A stretch of 64,000 nt of DNA from Cepaea nemoralis (Eukaryota > Mollusca > Gastropoda > Stylommatophora > Helicidae), in the NCBI GenBank assembly GCA_014155875.1, contig JACEFZ010016111.1, positions 873,501 to 937,500 of the forward strand, read 5' to 3'. The notes under the pieces were generated by a model. It was not told the origin of the DNA and ran no database searches. It saw only the letters and a list, made by a program, of their open reading frames with translations. Numbering within the stretch: position 1 is the first letter of the stretch; every line of letters starts with the position of its first letter. The position numbers were made by a program, and so were the translations under genes. Shown piece by piece: positions 33,575-44,589 of this stretch.

Positions 33575-33928
33575 GAAGTATTAGTTAGTTAGTTAGTTAG
33601 TTAGTCGCAGTTCCAACTTCACAGCAACGGGTCATCCCCATTATGCTCCGTTCCTGTGCCAGTGAATATCATACAAAACGCTCCCCACTGCCCAATGTGA
33701 AAAGTGGAAAAGACAGGAGTCTCGACAAACAACAGCCCGCACAGATGCACTGTGCATAATGCCGCCGCCAGAATGTCAACACAATAGTCCCCCACAAAAC
33801 ACCCAGTTCATTTCTGATGGAATCTGCAGCCATTTTCCCATCTGGATGTTTCCTAGATGTTCACCCACACAGTCCACGAAATACAGTTCATCGTCGATGG
33901 CAGTGGCAGTCAACCAGAAGCCCAGCAG
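33575..33928 (-). mobile_element. R element, 5'-truncated copy
   Basis: The plus strand starts with (TTAG)n (the reversed tail) followed by TCGCAGTTCCAACTTCACAG and matches 9650-9980 reversed with few differences, breaking off at CCCAGCAG. It lies inside LINE D codons. No clear target duplication is visible. Confidence 0.8.
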
Positions 33929-34167
33929 TATAACATTAGAAAACAACAGAAAGCTCACATTGTAAACACCTGCATCTTTTCTGTGGCAACATATGGATGT
34001 GAATCACAAACACTAAATAAGAAAATTGACGATTTTGAAGTTAAGTGTGACAGAAAAATGGTTAGACTGCCATGATGATGAACAAAACATACAGTACTGA
34101 TATTCTTCAAGATCTGAACACTGAAAAACTGACTCATGATGTAAAAGCTAAAGTACTCTTGGTCACA

Positions 34168-37100
34168 TAAAACATGACAGTGATTGAGAAAGTACAGTAA
34201 TAGAAGCATGCCACATCAATCATGACAGTGATATAGAAAGTACAGTAATAGAAGCATGCCACATCAAACATGACAGTGATTGAGAAACTACAGTAATAGA
34301 AGCATGTCACATCAATCATGACAGTGATTTAGAAAGTACAGTAATAGAAGCATGCCACATCAAACATGACAGTGATTTAGAAAGTACAGTAATAGAAGCA
34401 TGCCACATCAATCATGACAGTGATTGAGAAAGTACAGTAATAGAAGCATGCCACATCAAACATGACAGTGATTGAGAAAGTACAGTAATAGAAGCATGCC
34501 ACATCAAACATGACAGTGAATGAGAAAGTACAGTAATAGAAGCATGCCACATCAAACATGACAGTGATTTAGAAAGTACAGTAATAGAAGCATGCCACAT
34601 CAAACATGACAGTGATTGAGAAAGTACAGTAATAGAAACATGCCACATCAATCATGACAGTGATTTAGAAAGTACAGTAATAGAAGCATGCCACATCAAT
34701 CATGACAGTGATTTAGAAAGTACAGTAATAGAAGCATGCCACATTAAACATTCCAGTGATTTAGAAAGTACAGTAATAGAAGCATGCCACATCAAACATG
34801 ACAGTGATTGAGGAAGTACAGTAATAGAAGCATGCCACATCAATCATGACAGTGATTGAGAAACTACAGTAATAGAAGCATGCCACATCAAACATGACAG
34901 TGATTTAGAAAGTACAGTAATAGAAGCATGCCACATCAATCATGACAGTGATTTAGAAAGTACAGTAATAGAAGCATGCCACATCAAACATGACAGTGAT
35001 TTAGAAAGTACAGTAATAGAAGCATGCCACATCAATCATGACAGTGATTGAGAAAGTACAGTAATAGAAGCATGCCACATCAAACATGACAGTGATTGAG
35101 AAAGTACAGTAATAGAAGCATGCCACATCAAACATGACAGTGATTGAGAAAGTACAGTAATAGAAGCATGCCACATCAAACATGACAGTGATTGAGAAAG
35201 TACAGTAATAGAAACATGCCACATCAATCATGACAGTGATTTAGAAAGTACAGTAATAGAAGCATGCCACATCAATCATGACAGTAATTTAGAAAGTACA
35301 GTAATAGAAGCATGCCACATTAAACATGACAGTGATTTAGAAAGTACAGTAATAGAAGCATGCCACATCAAACATGACAGTGATTGAGGAAGTACAGTAA
35401 TAGAAGCATGCCACATCAAACATGACAGTGATTGAGGAAGTACAGTAATAGAAGCATGCCACATCAAACATGACAGTGATTTAGAAAGTACAGTAATAGA
35501 AGCATGCCACATCAAACATGACAGTGATTTAGAAAGTACAGTAATAGAAGCATGCCACATCAAACATGACAGTGATTGAGAAACCACAGTAACAGAAGCA
35601 TGTCACATCAATCATGACAGTGATTGAGAAACCACAGTAACAGAAGCATGTCACATCAAACATGACAGTGATTGAGAAACCACAGTAACAGAAGCATGCC
35701 ACATCAAACATGACAGTGATTGAGAAACCACAGTAACAGAAGCATGTCACATCAATCATTACAGTGATTGAGAAACCACAGTAACAGAAGCATGTCACAT
35801 CAATCATGACAGTGATTGAGAAACCACAGTAACAGAAGCATGTCACATCAATCATGACAGTGATTGAGAAACCACAGTTACAGAAGCATGTCACATCAAT
35901 CATGACAGTGATTGAGAACCACAGTAACAGAAGCATGTCCCATCAATCATGACAGGGATTGAGAAACCACAGTAACAGAAGCATGTCACATCAATCATGA
36001 CAGTGATTGAGAAACCACAGTAACAGAAGCATGTCACATCAATCATTACAGTGATTGAGAAACCACAGTAACAGAAGCATGTCACATCAATCATGACAGT
36101 GATTGAGAAACCACATTAACAGAAGCATGTCACATCAATCATGACAGTGGTTGAGAACCACAGTAACAGAAGCATGTCACATCAATCATGACAGTGGTTG
36201 AGAAACCACAGTAACAGAAGCATGTCACATCAATCATGACAGTGATTAAGAAACCGCAGTAACAGAAGCATGTCACATCAATCATGACAGTGATTGAGAA
36301 ACCACAGTAACAGAAGCATGTCACATCAATCATGACAGTGATTGAGAAACCACAGTAACAGAAGCATGTCACATCAATCATGACAGTGACTGAGAAACCA
36401 CAGTAACAGAAGCATGTCACATCAATCATGACAGTGATTGAGAAACCACAGTAACAGAAACATGTCACATCAATCATGACAGTGATTGAGAAACCACAGT
36501 TACAGAAGCATGTCACATCAATCATGACAGGGATTGAGAAACCACAGTAACAGAAGCATTTCACATCAATCATGACAGGGATTGAGAAACCACAGTAACA
36601 GAAGCATGTCACATCAATCATGACAGTGACTGAGAAACCACAGTAACAGAAGCATGTCACATCAATCATGCCAGTGATTGAGAAACCACAGTAACAGAAG
36701 CATGTCACATCAATCATGCCAGTGATTGAGAAACCACAGTAACAGAAGCATGTCACATCAATCATGACAGTGATTGAGAACCACAGTAACAGAAGCATGT
36801 CACATCAATCATGACAGTGGTTGAGAAACCACAGTAACAGAAGCATGTCACATCAATCATGACAGTGATTAAGAAACCACAGTAACAGAAGCATGTCACA
36901 TCAATCATGACAGTGATTGAGAAACCACAGTAACAGAAGCATGTCACATCAATCATGACAGTGATTGAGAAACCACAGTAACAGAAGCATGTCACATCAA
37001 TCATGACAGTGACTGAGAAACCACAGTAACAGAAGCATGTCACATCAATCATGACAGTGATTTAGAAACCACAGTAACAGAAGCATATCACATCAATCGT

Positions 37101-37511
37101 GACAGTGATTGAGAAACCACAGTAACAGAAGCATGTCACATCAATCATGACAGTGATTGAGAAACCACAGTAACAGAAGCATGTCACATCAAACATGACA
37201 GTGATTGAGAAACCACAGTAACAGAAGCATGTCACATCAATCATGACAGTGATTGAGAAACCACAGTAACAGAAGAATGTCACATCAATCATGACAGTGA
37301 TTGAGAAACCACAGTAACAGAAGCGTGTCACATCAATCATGACAGTGATTGAGAAACCACAGTAACAGAAGCATGTCACATCAATCATGACAGTGTTTGA
37401 GAAACCACAGTAACAGAAGCATGTCACATCAATCATGCCAGTGATTGAGAACCACAGTAACAGAAGCATGTCACATCAATCATGACAGTGATTGAGAAAC
37501 CACAGTAACAG
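34168..37511. repeat. 48-bp satellite-like array, about 70 copies
   Basis: Unit ACATGACAGTGATTGAGAAA GTACAGTAATAGAAGCATGC CACATCAA. Up to about 35580 the units have AAAGTACAGTAATAG with GCATGCC; beyond it they have AAACCACAGTAACAG with GCATGTC, an abrupt change of variant. A few units are 47 bp. Long minus-strand frames (Cys/Phe/Tyr-rich) are period artefacts. Confidence 0.96.
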
Positions 37512-37699
37512 ACGCATGCTTCCTGGAAGAAGAGGCAGGGTCATCCATAACGATGGTTAACACATGAAATTCCAGAAACAACCTGGTCATGCAATGAATG
37601 AGGTAATGGATCTGGTGAAAGATCCAGAGTTGTTCTGACAGGCTCTGATGACAGTGATCTTCTGCACAGAACTTATTACATGATAATTATGAGTACAGG

Positions 37700-38650
37700 A
37701 CATTTATCCATGTTCTCTGCTCCCACATAACAACATCATTGATACCAACATGATGGCTCTCTCAGGCCATGTTCTCTGCTCCCACATAACAACATCATTG
37801 ATACCAACATGATGGCTCTCTCAGGCCATGTTCTCTGCTCTCACATAACAACATCATTGATACCAACATGATGGCTCTCTCAGGCCATGTTCTCTGCTCT
37901 CACATAACAACATCATTGATACCAACATGACTGCTTTCTCAGGCCATGTTCTCTGCTCCCACACAACAACATCACTGATACCAACATGACTGCTCTCTCA
38001 GGTCATGTTCTCTGCTCCCACATAACAACATCATTGATACCAACATGATGGCTCTCTCAGGCCATGTTCTCTGCTCTCACACAACAACATCATTGATGCC
38101 AACATGACTGCTCTCTCAGGCCATGTTCTCTGCTCCCACACAACAACATCATTGATGCCAACGTGACTGCTCTCTCAGGCCATGTTCTCTGCTCCCACAC
38201 AACAACATCATTGATACCAACATGACTGCTCTCTCAGGCCATGTTCTCTGCTCCCACACAACAACATCATTGATACCAACATGACTGCTCTCTCAGGCCA
38301 TGTTCTCTGCTCCCACACAACAACATCATTGATACCAACATGACTGCTCTCTCAGGCCATGTTCTCTGCTCCCACACAACAACATCACTGATACCAACAT
38401 GACTGCTCTCTCAGGCCATGTTCTCTGCTCCCACACAACATCACTGATACCAACATGACTGCTCTCTCAGGCCATGTTCTCTGCTCCCACACAACATCAC
38501 TGATACCAACATGACTGCTCTCTCAGGCCATGTTCTCTGCTCCCACACAACAACATCATTGATACCAACATGACGGCTCTCTCAGGCCATGTTCTCTGCT
38601 CCCACATAACAACATCACTGATACCAACATGACTGCTCTCTCAGGCCACT
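37700..38650. repeat. 59-bp minisatellite, about 16 copies
   Basis: Unit CCATGTTCTCTGCTCCCACA CAACAACATCATTGATACCA ACATGACTGCTCTCTCAGG; two copies lack a CAA triplet. Confidence 0.95.
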
Positions 38651-38714
38651 AACTTCTGCATGTCCCCACTTTTTATATCAACTGGTAGATGCAAACATTT
38701 TGAAGCATTTTTGG

Positions 38715-38905
38715 ATACAACTGCCCTCTATATTTGATACAACAACTGCCCTATATATTTGGATACAACTGCCAATCTATAATTGTATAAAACAACTTCC
38801 CTCCATATATGGACAAAACAACTGGCCACCATATATGGACACAACAACTGCCCTCCATATATGGAAACAAAAATTACTCTCCATATCTGGACACAACCAC
38901 TGCCT
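38715..38905. repeat. Diverged 24-27 bp repeat
   Basis: ACAACAACTGCCCTCCATAT followed by ATGG recurs about seven times with changes. Confidence 0.75.
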
Positions 38906-39133
38906 TCAATTGCCCACCATGCTGTATAATGAAGGCAAGCCAAGTCATAGATGCAATGACCATTAATATCTCCATTCCCATTCTTCAAGTTGTCCTCTCA
39001 TATTTCCAGCTCTGTTTGCATGTGATCTTGTCTCAGTCTCACCACAAATACTCAACCTACTTCTGACAACACTGCAAAACAACCATCAGTGTACACTGTG
39101 ACATCTATCTGCACATTGCTCCAAAGTCCATCA

Positions 39134-39600
39134 TCACAGGTTAACACACAGTGGTCAGTTAACAGACAATGGTCAGTTAACAGACAATGGTCAGTTAACA
39201 GACAATGGTTAATTAACACACAAAGGTCAGTTAACACATAGTGGTGATTCAACACACAGTGGTGATTTAACACACAGTGGTAAGTTAACAGACAATGGTC
39301 AATTAACACATAGTGGTGATTCAACACACAGTGGTCATTTAACACAGTGGTAAGTTAACAGACAATGGTCAATTAACAGACAATGGTCAATTAACACACA
39401 AAGTCAGTTAACACATAGTGGTGATTCAACATACAGTGGTCATTTAACACACAGTGGTAAGTTAACAGACAATGGTCAATTAACAGACAATGGTCAATTA
39501 ACACATAATGGTCAGTTAACACATAGTGGTGATTCAACACACAGTGGTCATTTAACACACAGTGGTCAGTTAACACAGTGATTATTTAACACAGTGGTCA
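39134..39600. repeat. 15-18 bp composite minisatellite
   Basis: Built on GTCAGTTAACAGACAATG and GTGATTCAACACACAGTG in a higher-order pattern that itself repeats (39190-39350, 39380-39460, 39490-39570). Confidence 0.88.
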
Positions 39601-39708
39601 TACAAAGGATTCTGATCACATTCCTGGAGTCACAACCAAACAAACAAAGTAAAATCAAACTAGCAAAAAGAATACAAACTAGACTGTCATCTTCTTCTAC
39701 ACACTCAC

Positions 39709-39973
39709 CAAAGAAGTTCTCTGCACCATCCACAGGTGTCTGAGAGGGTGTGTTATTCAGGTCAGAGAAATTAACAGTCTTGGAAATCTTTGCCCCATTC
39801 ACATTTGAAGCTATGATGCTGCTTCCATTCTGGTACACACCACTTTTTGTTTTGTTTTCTCCAGGCAGGGCTGGTTTGTTACCAAACAGATGTTTTAGCT
39901 GCTGATGATCTGACTGATGGAGACGGGAAGGTGTATGGATCTGTGCTAGAGTGTGGCTTCGTCCTCGCATCCA
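39709..39973 (-). CDS. SLC9A-like: Na+/H+ exchanger (SLC9A family), cytoplasmic tail exon
   Basis: 265-nt exon. Acceptor TGCATGTTTCAG, donor TTTG|GTGAGTG. It starts in phase 0 with WMRGRSHTLAQIHTPSRLHQ and ends GAENFF plus one base. Polar, low-hydrophobicity sequence without a domain, as expected for the regulatory tail. Phase agrees with the exon before (ending in phase 0) and after (starting with two bases). Confidence 0.8.
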
Positions 39974-40067
39974 CTGAAACATGCAGATGAACATAAGTTG
40001 TCAATGTATACACAAAGTAATGTTTTCTTTACATCAGCTAGATATTAGCACTACTTTAACAGACAAA

Positions 40068-42316
40068 CAACACAACACTGCTGACACTAACTAGATATTT
40101 AACTTAAGATATTAGCCCTGCAGTACTGCTGACATCAACTAGATATTTAACTTAAGATATTAGCCCTGCAGTAATGCTGACATCAACTAGATATTTAACT
40201 TAAGATATTAGCCCTGCAGTAATGCTGACATCAACTAGATATTTAACTTAAGATATTAGCCCTGCAGTAATGCTGACATCAACTAGATATTTAACTTAAG
40301 ATATTAGCCCTGCAGCACTGCTGACATCAACTAGATATTTAACTTAAGATATTAGCCCTGCAGTAATGCTGACATCAACTAGATATTTAACTTAAGATAT
40401 TAGCCCTGCAGCACTGCTTACATCAACTAGATATTTAACTTAAGATATTAGCCCTGCAGCACTGCTTACATCAACTAGATATTTAACTTAAGATATTAGC
40501 CCTGCAGCACTGCTGACATCAACTAGATATTTAACTTAAGATATTAGCCCTGCAGTACTGCTGACATCAACTAGATATTTAACTTAAGATATTAGCCCTG
40601 CGGTAATGCTGACATCAACTAGATATTTAACTTAAGATATTAGCCCTGCAGTAATGCTGACATCAACTAGATATTTAACTTAAGATATTAGCCCTGCAGT
40701 ACTGCTGACATCAACTAGATATTTAACTTAAGATATTAGCCCTGCAGTAATGCTGACATCAACTAGATATTTAACTTAAGATATTAGCCCTGCAGTAATG
40801 CTGACATCAACTAGATATTTAACTTAAGATATTAGCCCTGCAGTAATGCTGACATCAACTAGATATTTAACTTAAGATATTAGCCCTGCAGTAATGCTGA
40901 CATCAACTAGATATTTAACTTAAGATATTAGCCCTGCAGTACTGCTGACATCAACTAGATATTTAACTTAAGATATTAGCCCTGCAGTAATGCTGACATC
41001 AACTAGATATTTAACTTAAGATATTAGCCCTGCAGTAATGCTGACATCAACTAGATATTTAACTTAAGATATTAGCCCTGCAGTAATGCTGACATCAACT
41101 AGATATTTAACTTAAGATATTAGCCCTGCAGTACTGCTGACATCAACTAGATATTTAACGTAAGATATTAGCCCTGCAGTAATGCTGACATCAACTAGAT
41201 ATTTAATGTAAGATATTAGCCCTGCAGTAATGCTGACATCAACTAGATATTTAACTTAAGATATTAGCCCTGCAGTAATGCTGACATCAACTAGATATTT
41301 AACTTAAGATATTAGCCCTGCAGCACTGCTGACATCAACTAGATATTTAACTTAAGATATTAGCCCTGCAGTAATGCTGACATCAACTAGATATTTAACT
41401 TAAGATATTAGCCCTGCAGTACTGCTGACATCAACTAGATATTTAACTTAAGATATTAGCCCTGCAGTACTGCTGACATCAACTAGATATTTAACTTAAG
41501 ATATTAGCCCTGCAGTACTGCTGACATCAACTAGATATTTAACTTAAGATATTAACCCTGCAGTACTGCTGACATCAACTAGATATTTAACTTAACATAT
41601 TAGCCCTGCAGTAATGCTGACATCAACTAGATATTTAACTTAAGATATTAGCCCTGCAGTACTGCTGACATCAACTAGATATTTAACTTAAGATATTAGC
41701 CCTGCAGTAATGCTGACATCAACTAGATATTTAACTTAAGATATTAGCCCTGCAGTACTGCTGACATCAACTAGATATTTAACTTAAGATATTAGCCCTG
41801 CAGTAATGCTGACATCAACTAGATATTTAACTTAAGATATTAGCCCTGCAGTAATGCTGACATCAACTAGATATTTAACTTAAGATATTAGCCCTGCAGT
41901 ACTGTTGACATCAACTAGATATTTAACTTAAGATATTAGCCCTGCAGTAATGCTGACATCAACTAGATATTTAACTTAAGATATTAGCCCTGCAGTAATG
42001 CTGACATCAACTAGATATTTAACTTAAGATATTAGCCCTGCAGTACTGCTGACATCAACTAGATATTTAACTTAAGATATTAGCCCTGCAGTAATGCTGA
42101 CATCAACTAGATATTTAACTTAAGATATTAGCCCTGCAGTATTGCTGACATCAACTAGATATTTAACTTAAGATATTAGCCCTGCAGTAATGCTGACATC
42201 AACTAGATATTTAACTTAAGATATTAGCCCTGCAGTACTGCTGACACCAACTAGATATTTAACTTAAGATATTAGCCCTGCAGTACTGCTGACATCAACT
42301 AGATATTTAACTTAAG
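40068..42316. repeat. 48-bp satellite-like array, about 47 copies
   Basis: Unit TGCTGACATCAACTAGATAT TTAACTTAAGATATTAGCCC TGCAGTAA. It is very homogeneous; the main variable site is the triplet TAA/TAC/CAC after GCAG. The unit contains a dyad around TTAACTTAAG. It fills most of an exchanger intron and is unrelated in sequence to the other 48-bp array. Confidence 0.96.
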
Positions 42317-42532
42317 GCAGTGAATGACAGACATATAGCGTAATGACAGAATGACAGACAGACACTATAGAGAGAGTGTGGCAGTTAGAGGACACTCAGG
42401 AAGAGTATCTGACAGACTTAGAGAGAGTATGACAGACAAATGAGGGAGAGTATGACAGACAGACACATAAGGGAGAGAATACAAAGCTATAGAATTGTAA
42501 AACAGAAACAAATGACTGACTTAAAGACTTAC

Positions 42533-42680
42533 ACTGCTTCTAGAATCAAACAGGGAGTCCTGTAAGATGCCCCGCAGGGTCATGTCTTCTCCCATGGATT
42601 TCGTCAACATAGGGCCTGACGCGGTGAGGTTAACCACAGTCTCTCGGTCTCTAGCAGACGGAACAGCAATAGTTGCCCTC
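42533..42680 (-). CDS. SLC9A-like: Na+/H+ exchanger (SLC9A family), proximal tail exon
   Basis: 148-nt exon. Acceptor CTTGGCCGGCTACAG, donor AGCAGT|GTAAGT. It begins with one base (G) that completes the AG left by the exon at 44345 (giving Arg), and ends in phase 0. Residues: RATIAVPSARDRETVVNLTA, SMGEDMTLRGILQDSLFDSR. The short helix-like GEDMTLRGILQDSLF is the only ordered-looking part. Position after the CHP-binding region fits the regulatory tail. Confidence 0.82.
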
Positions 42681-42901
42681 CTGTAGCCGGCCAAGCAGCA
42701 AAATCATGTGGTTGGTGGGATGTGTCAAAGACAGAGGGAATAAATAAACGGTAAACTAGCTATAACAATAAATAACATTTTGGTTTCTGAGAAGGACATA
42801 TATTACTGGTAAATAAAGTAAAAACCCATGTTCACACCTTGTGGTGTCTTGAGTATATGGTGCTAGCCCCACATTGTGATAGATCCCTCAGCACTCACTA
42901 G

Positions 42902-43105
42902 TTAATTAATGTTTTATGTCCCTTGCAGGACATTGTGGTCAAGCCCAACCCAAGGTTGATTTACTAGACAATTTTATGTTCAATATTTTGCCACTGCTTT
43001 CTGAACAAGAAGTCAACATTGAGGTCCAACTGACCAGTGTAGGGAATTAACCTGCTAGCCCTGACGTCAATGCACCGGAAGTTTAAGTGCAAGCACATTA
43101 GACCC
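42902..43105 (-). mobile_element. SINE-2 copy
   Basis: Minus strand: TTAAACTTCCGGTGCATTGA, TTCAGAAAGCAGTGGCAAAA, ATTGTCTAGTAAATCAACC, ATGTCCTGCAAGGGACAT. The tRNA-like head is not recognisable. Confidence 0.78.
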
Positions 43106-43261
43106 AACAGGCTTGTAGGCGTCTAGTAACATTTAATGTGGTCAGTATAACACTGGCTGCCTTGACCTCCCAGAACATTTCCTGGTACCCAATGTTTGTG
43201 GACCACCTTGAGTGATTGAAAGGGGGCTTGAGTGATTGAATGGTGACAGAGGTTCAATACT

Positions 43262-43735
43262 TTGTGATTACTGAAGATAACATCATCATCATCACACTCA
43301 GGACAGATCCATAGGTGCTCCAATCTCCTGGACATCACCATGTATATCGACTTATTGTACCAGTTCTGTGTTGATTATCCAAAGGTCCTGTGCTTTTGAG
43401 AAAAAATCTCTTGGCTGCCCGCTTCACTCCATCTCCTTCACCCTAGACAAGGAAGCAGATTCCCAAGCGATCTTAGTCATCCAGTCATCTATCTGTCTTA
43501 CATCTCTTATGGCATTGATGATGTCTGGCCCATCCATTGCCTTTCCCTCCTCGATCCCTGCCATGTCCGGCAAATGATCGGCTCGCTTGTTGCCTTTCAC
43601 GCTTGTGTACCCCGGTACATAGATGAAAGTTAGCTTTACTGATCAGAATTTGCTCAGTGTGTTGAGCCACTTGTGTCATATGAGGCCAGCCTGAACTTCT
43701 TTGTGCTGAGTCAGTTCAATACACAGTGGGAGTGG
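43262..43735 (-). pseudogene. LINE A-related RNase H and C-terminal fragment
   Basis: Minus strand: KLTFIYVPGYTSVKGNKRAD (RNase H end, compare VTFIFVPGHAGVEGNERAD in LINE A), AMDGPDIINAIRDV (compare MDRADVINALKDM), SLSRVKEM, and LEHLWICPECDDD (compare EHLWTCPEC). The catalytic His of PGH is Tyr here. Divergence is much higher than between the two LINE A copies, so this is a separate, older subfamily. Confidence 0.75.
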
Positions 43736-44023
43736 CTGCTGGGAAAGCTAGACTTCTTTAGTATAAGTTTAGTATAGAACCTATTTACACATCCTGAGGC
43801 CTACATATACAAAATATGTGTACATTTGTGCATGTCTGTCTGTGCATGTACATGTGTGTGTGTGTGCAAGTATGCACATATACATGGATGAATATGTTGT
43901 GTGTGTGTGTGTGCTAGTACATGTGTGGAAGAGTAGTGGACACGATTTGCAATTCCGCATACTGCTTTAAAAATCACCTCCACGTGACTTGAATGCAGAC
44001 CGCCTTGTGTGCACACACAAAAA

Positions 44024-44212
44024 GTTAGTTGCATGTCATTTACAGGATGTAGCAGTCAACCCCAGCATTTTTTTGGTTGTTCGTGATTCCTGAGCAAGTT
44101 TACATTCAGTAGTTTGCCATTGCTTTCTGAGGGAGAAGTCAACATTGAAGTCCAAATAGATGTGTATAGGAAATGATCCTGCTTCTTCGTCATCAACGTA
44201 CCAGAAGTTTAC
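44024..44212 (-). mobile_element. SINE-2 copy
   Basis: Minus strand: TAAACTTCTGGTACGTTGAT, CTCAGAAAGCAATGGCAAAC, GGAATCACGAACAACC, CATCCTGTAAATGACATGCA. A (TG)n/(TA)n tract flanks it on the right. Confidence 0.8.
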
Positions 44213-44344
44213 ATATACATATATATGTGTGTGTATAGCAGCCAAGTCTGCTGGTCATGTGTTCCATCTGCAATGGGGTGATTGGAATAATTAAAAGTTT
44301 GTGGGTAGCAGACAACAAATGTGTGCATGTCCCTGGCAACTGAC

Positions 44345-44548
44345 CTGAACAAGTTAGCAGTGGACGGGCTGCAGGACAGGATCTGGGAGAACGAGCGATC
44401 ACGGGACATTCCCTGAGAGAACAACACCGCAGCCTTGGCATCCTGCATACTGAGTTTGGTGAATGTGCGGACAATGGAGGCATTACGGCTCTTAGGTTTC
44501 TCACGGAGAAGCAAGGGCTTGAGGTACTTGTTATTGTAGTATTCGAAC
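44345..44548 (-). CDS. SLC9A-like: Na+/H+ exchanger (SLC9A family), exon after the CHP-binding helix
   Basis: 204-nt exon. Acceptor TTTGCTCCCCAG, donor TTCAG|GTCAGT. It begins with one base completing Lys and reads FEYYNNKYLKPLLLREKPKS, then NASIVRTFTKLSMQDAKAAV, ending STANLF plus AG. The pattern F-x-x-x-x-x-KYLKPLLLR followed by a helix ending in an A-rich stretch is the membrane-proximal regulatory region of plasma-membrane NHEs, where CHP and lipids bind. Subfamily cannot be fixed; the tail is loosely NHE3/NHE5-like. Confidence 0.87.
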
Positions 44549-44589
44549 CTGGGGAGCAAATGTAGGCAACTTCAAACCTCATGTCCTTG

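Larger units (their letters stand above)
33480..37670 (+). mobile_element. LINE D remnant hosting an R insertion and a giant internal 48-bp amplification
   Basis: LINE coding pieces lie in order on the plus strand. At 33530-33574 there is RLGVAVKTFNS. After the R insertion, at 33929-34167, come KQQKAHIVNTCIFSVATYGC, FEVKCDRKM and LGHIKHDSD. After the array, at about 37507-37670, come MLPGRRGRVI and HAMNEVMDLVKDPEL. In the relatives at 18520 and in LINEs generally GHIKHDSD and MLPG are separated by only about a dozen residues, so the array has grown inside that coding segment. All pieces carry stops. Confidence 0.74.

Noticed and set aside
34134..37469. Many Cys/Phe/Tyr-rich minus-strand open frames (CFCYCGFSITVMIDVT type)
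   Set aside because: They arise from a 48-bp period, a multiple of three, and are antisense to the LINE-derived unit.
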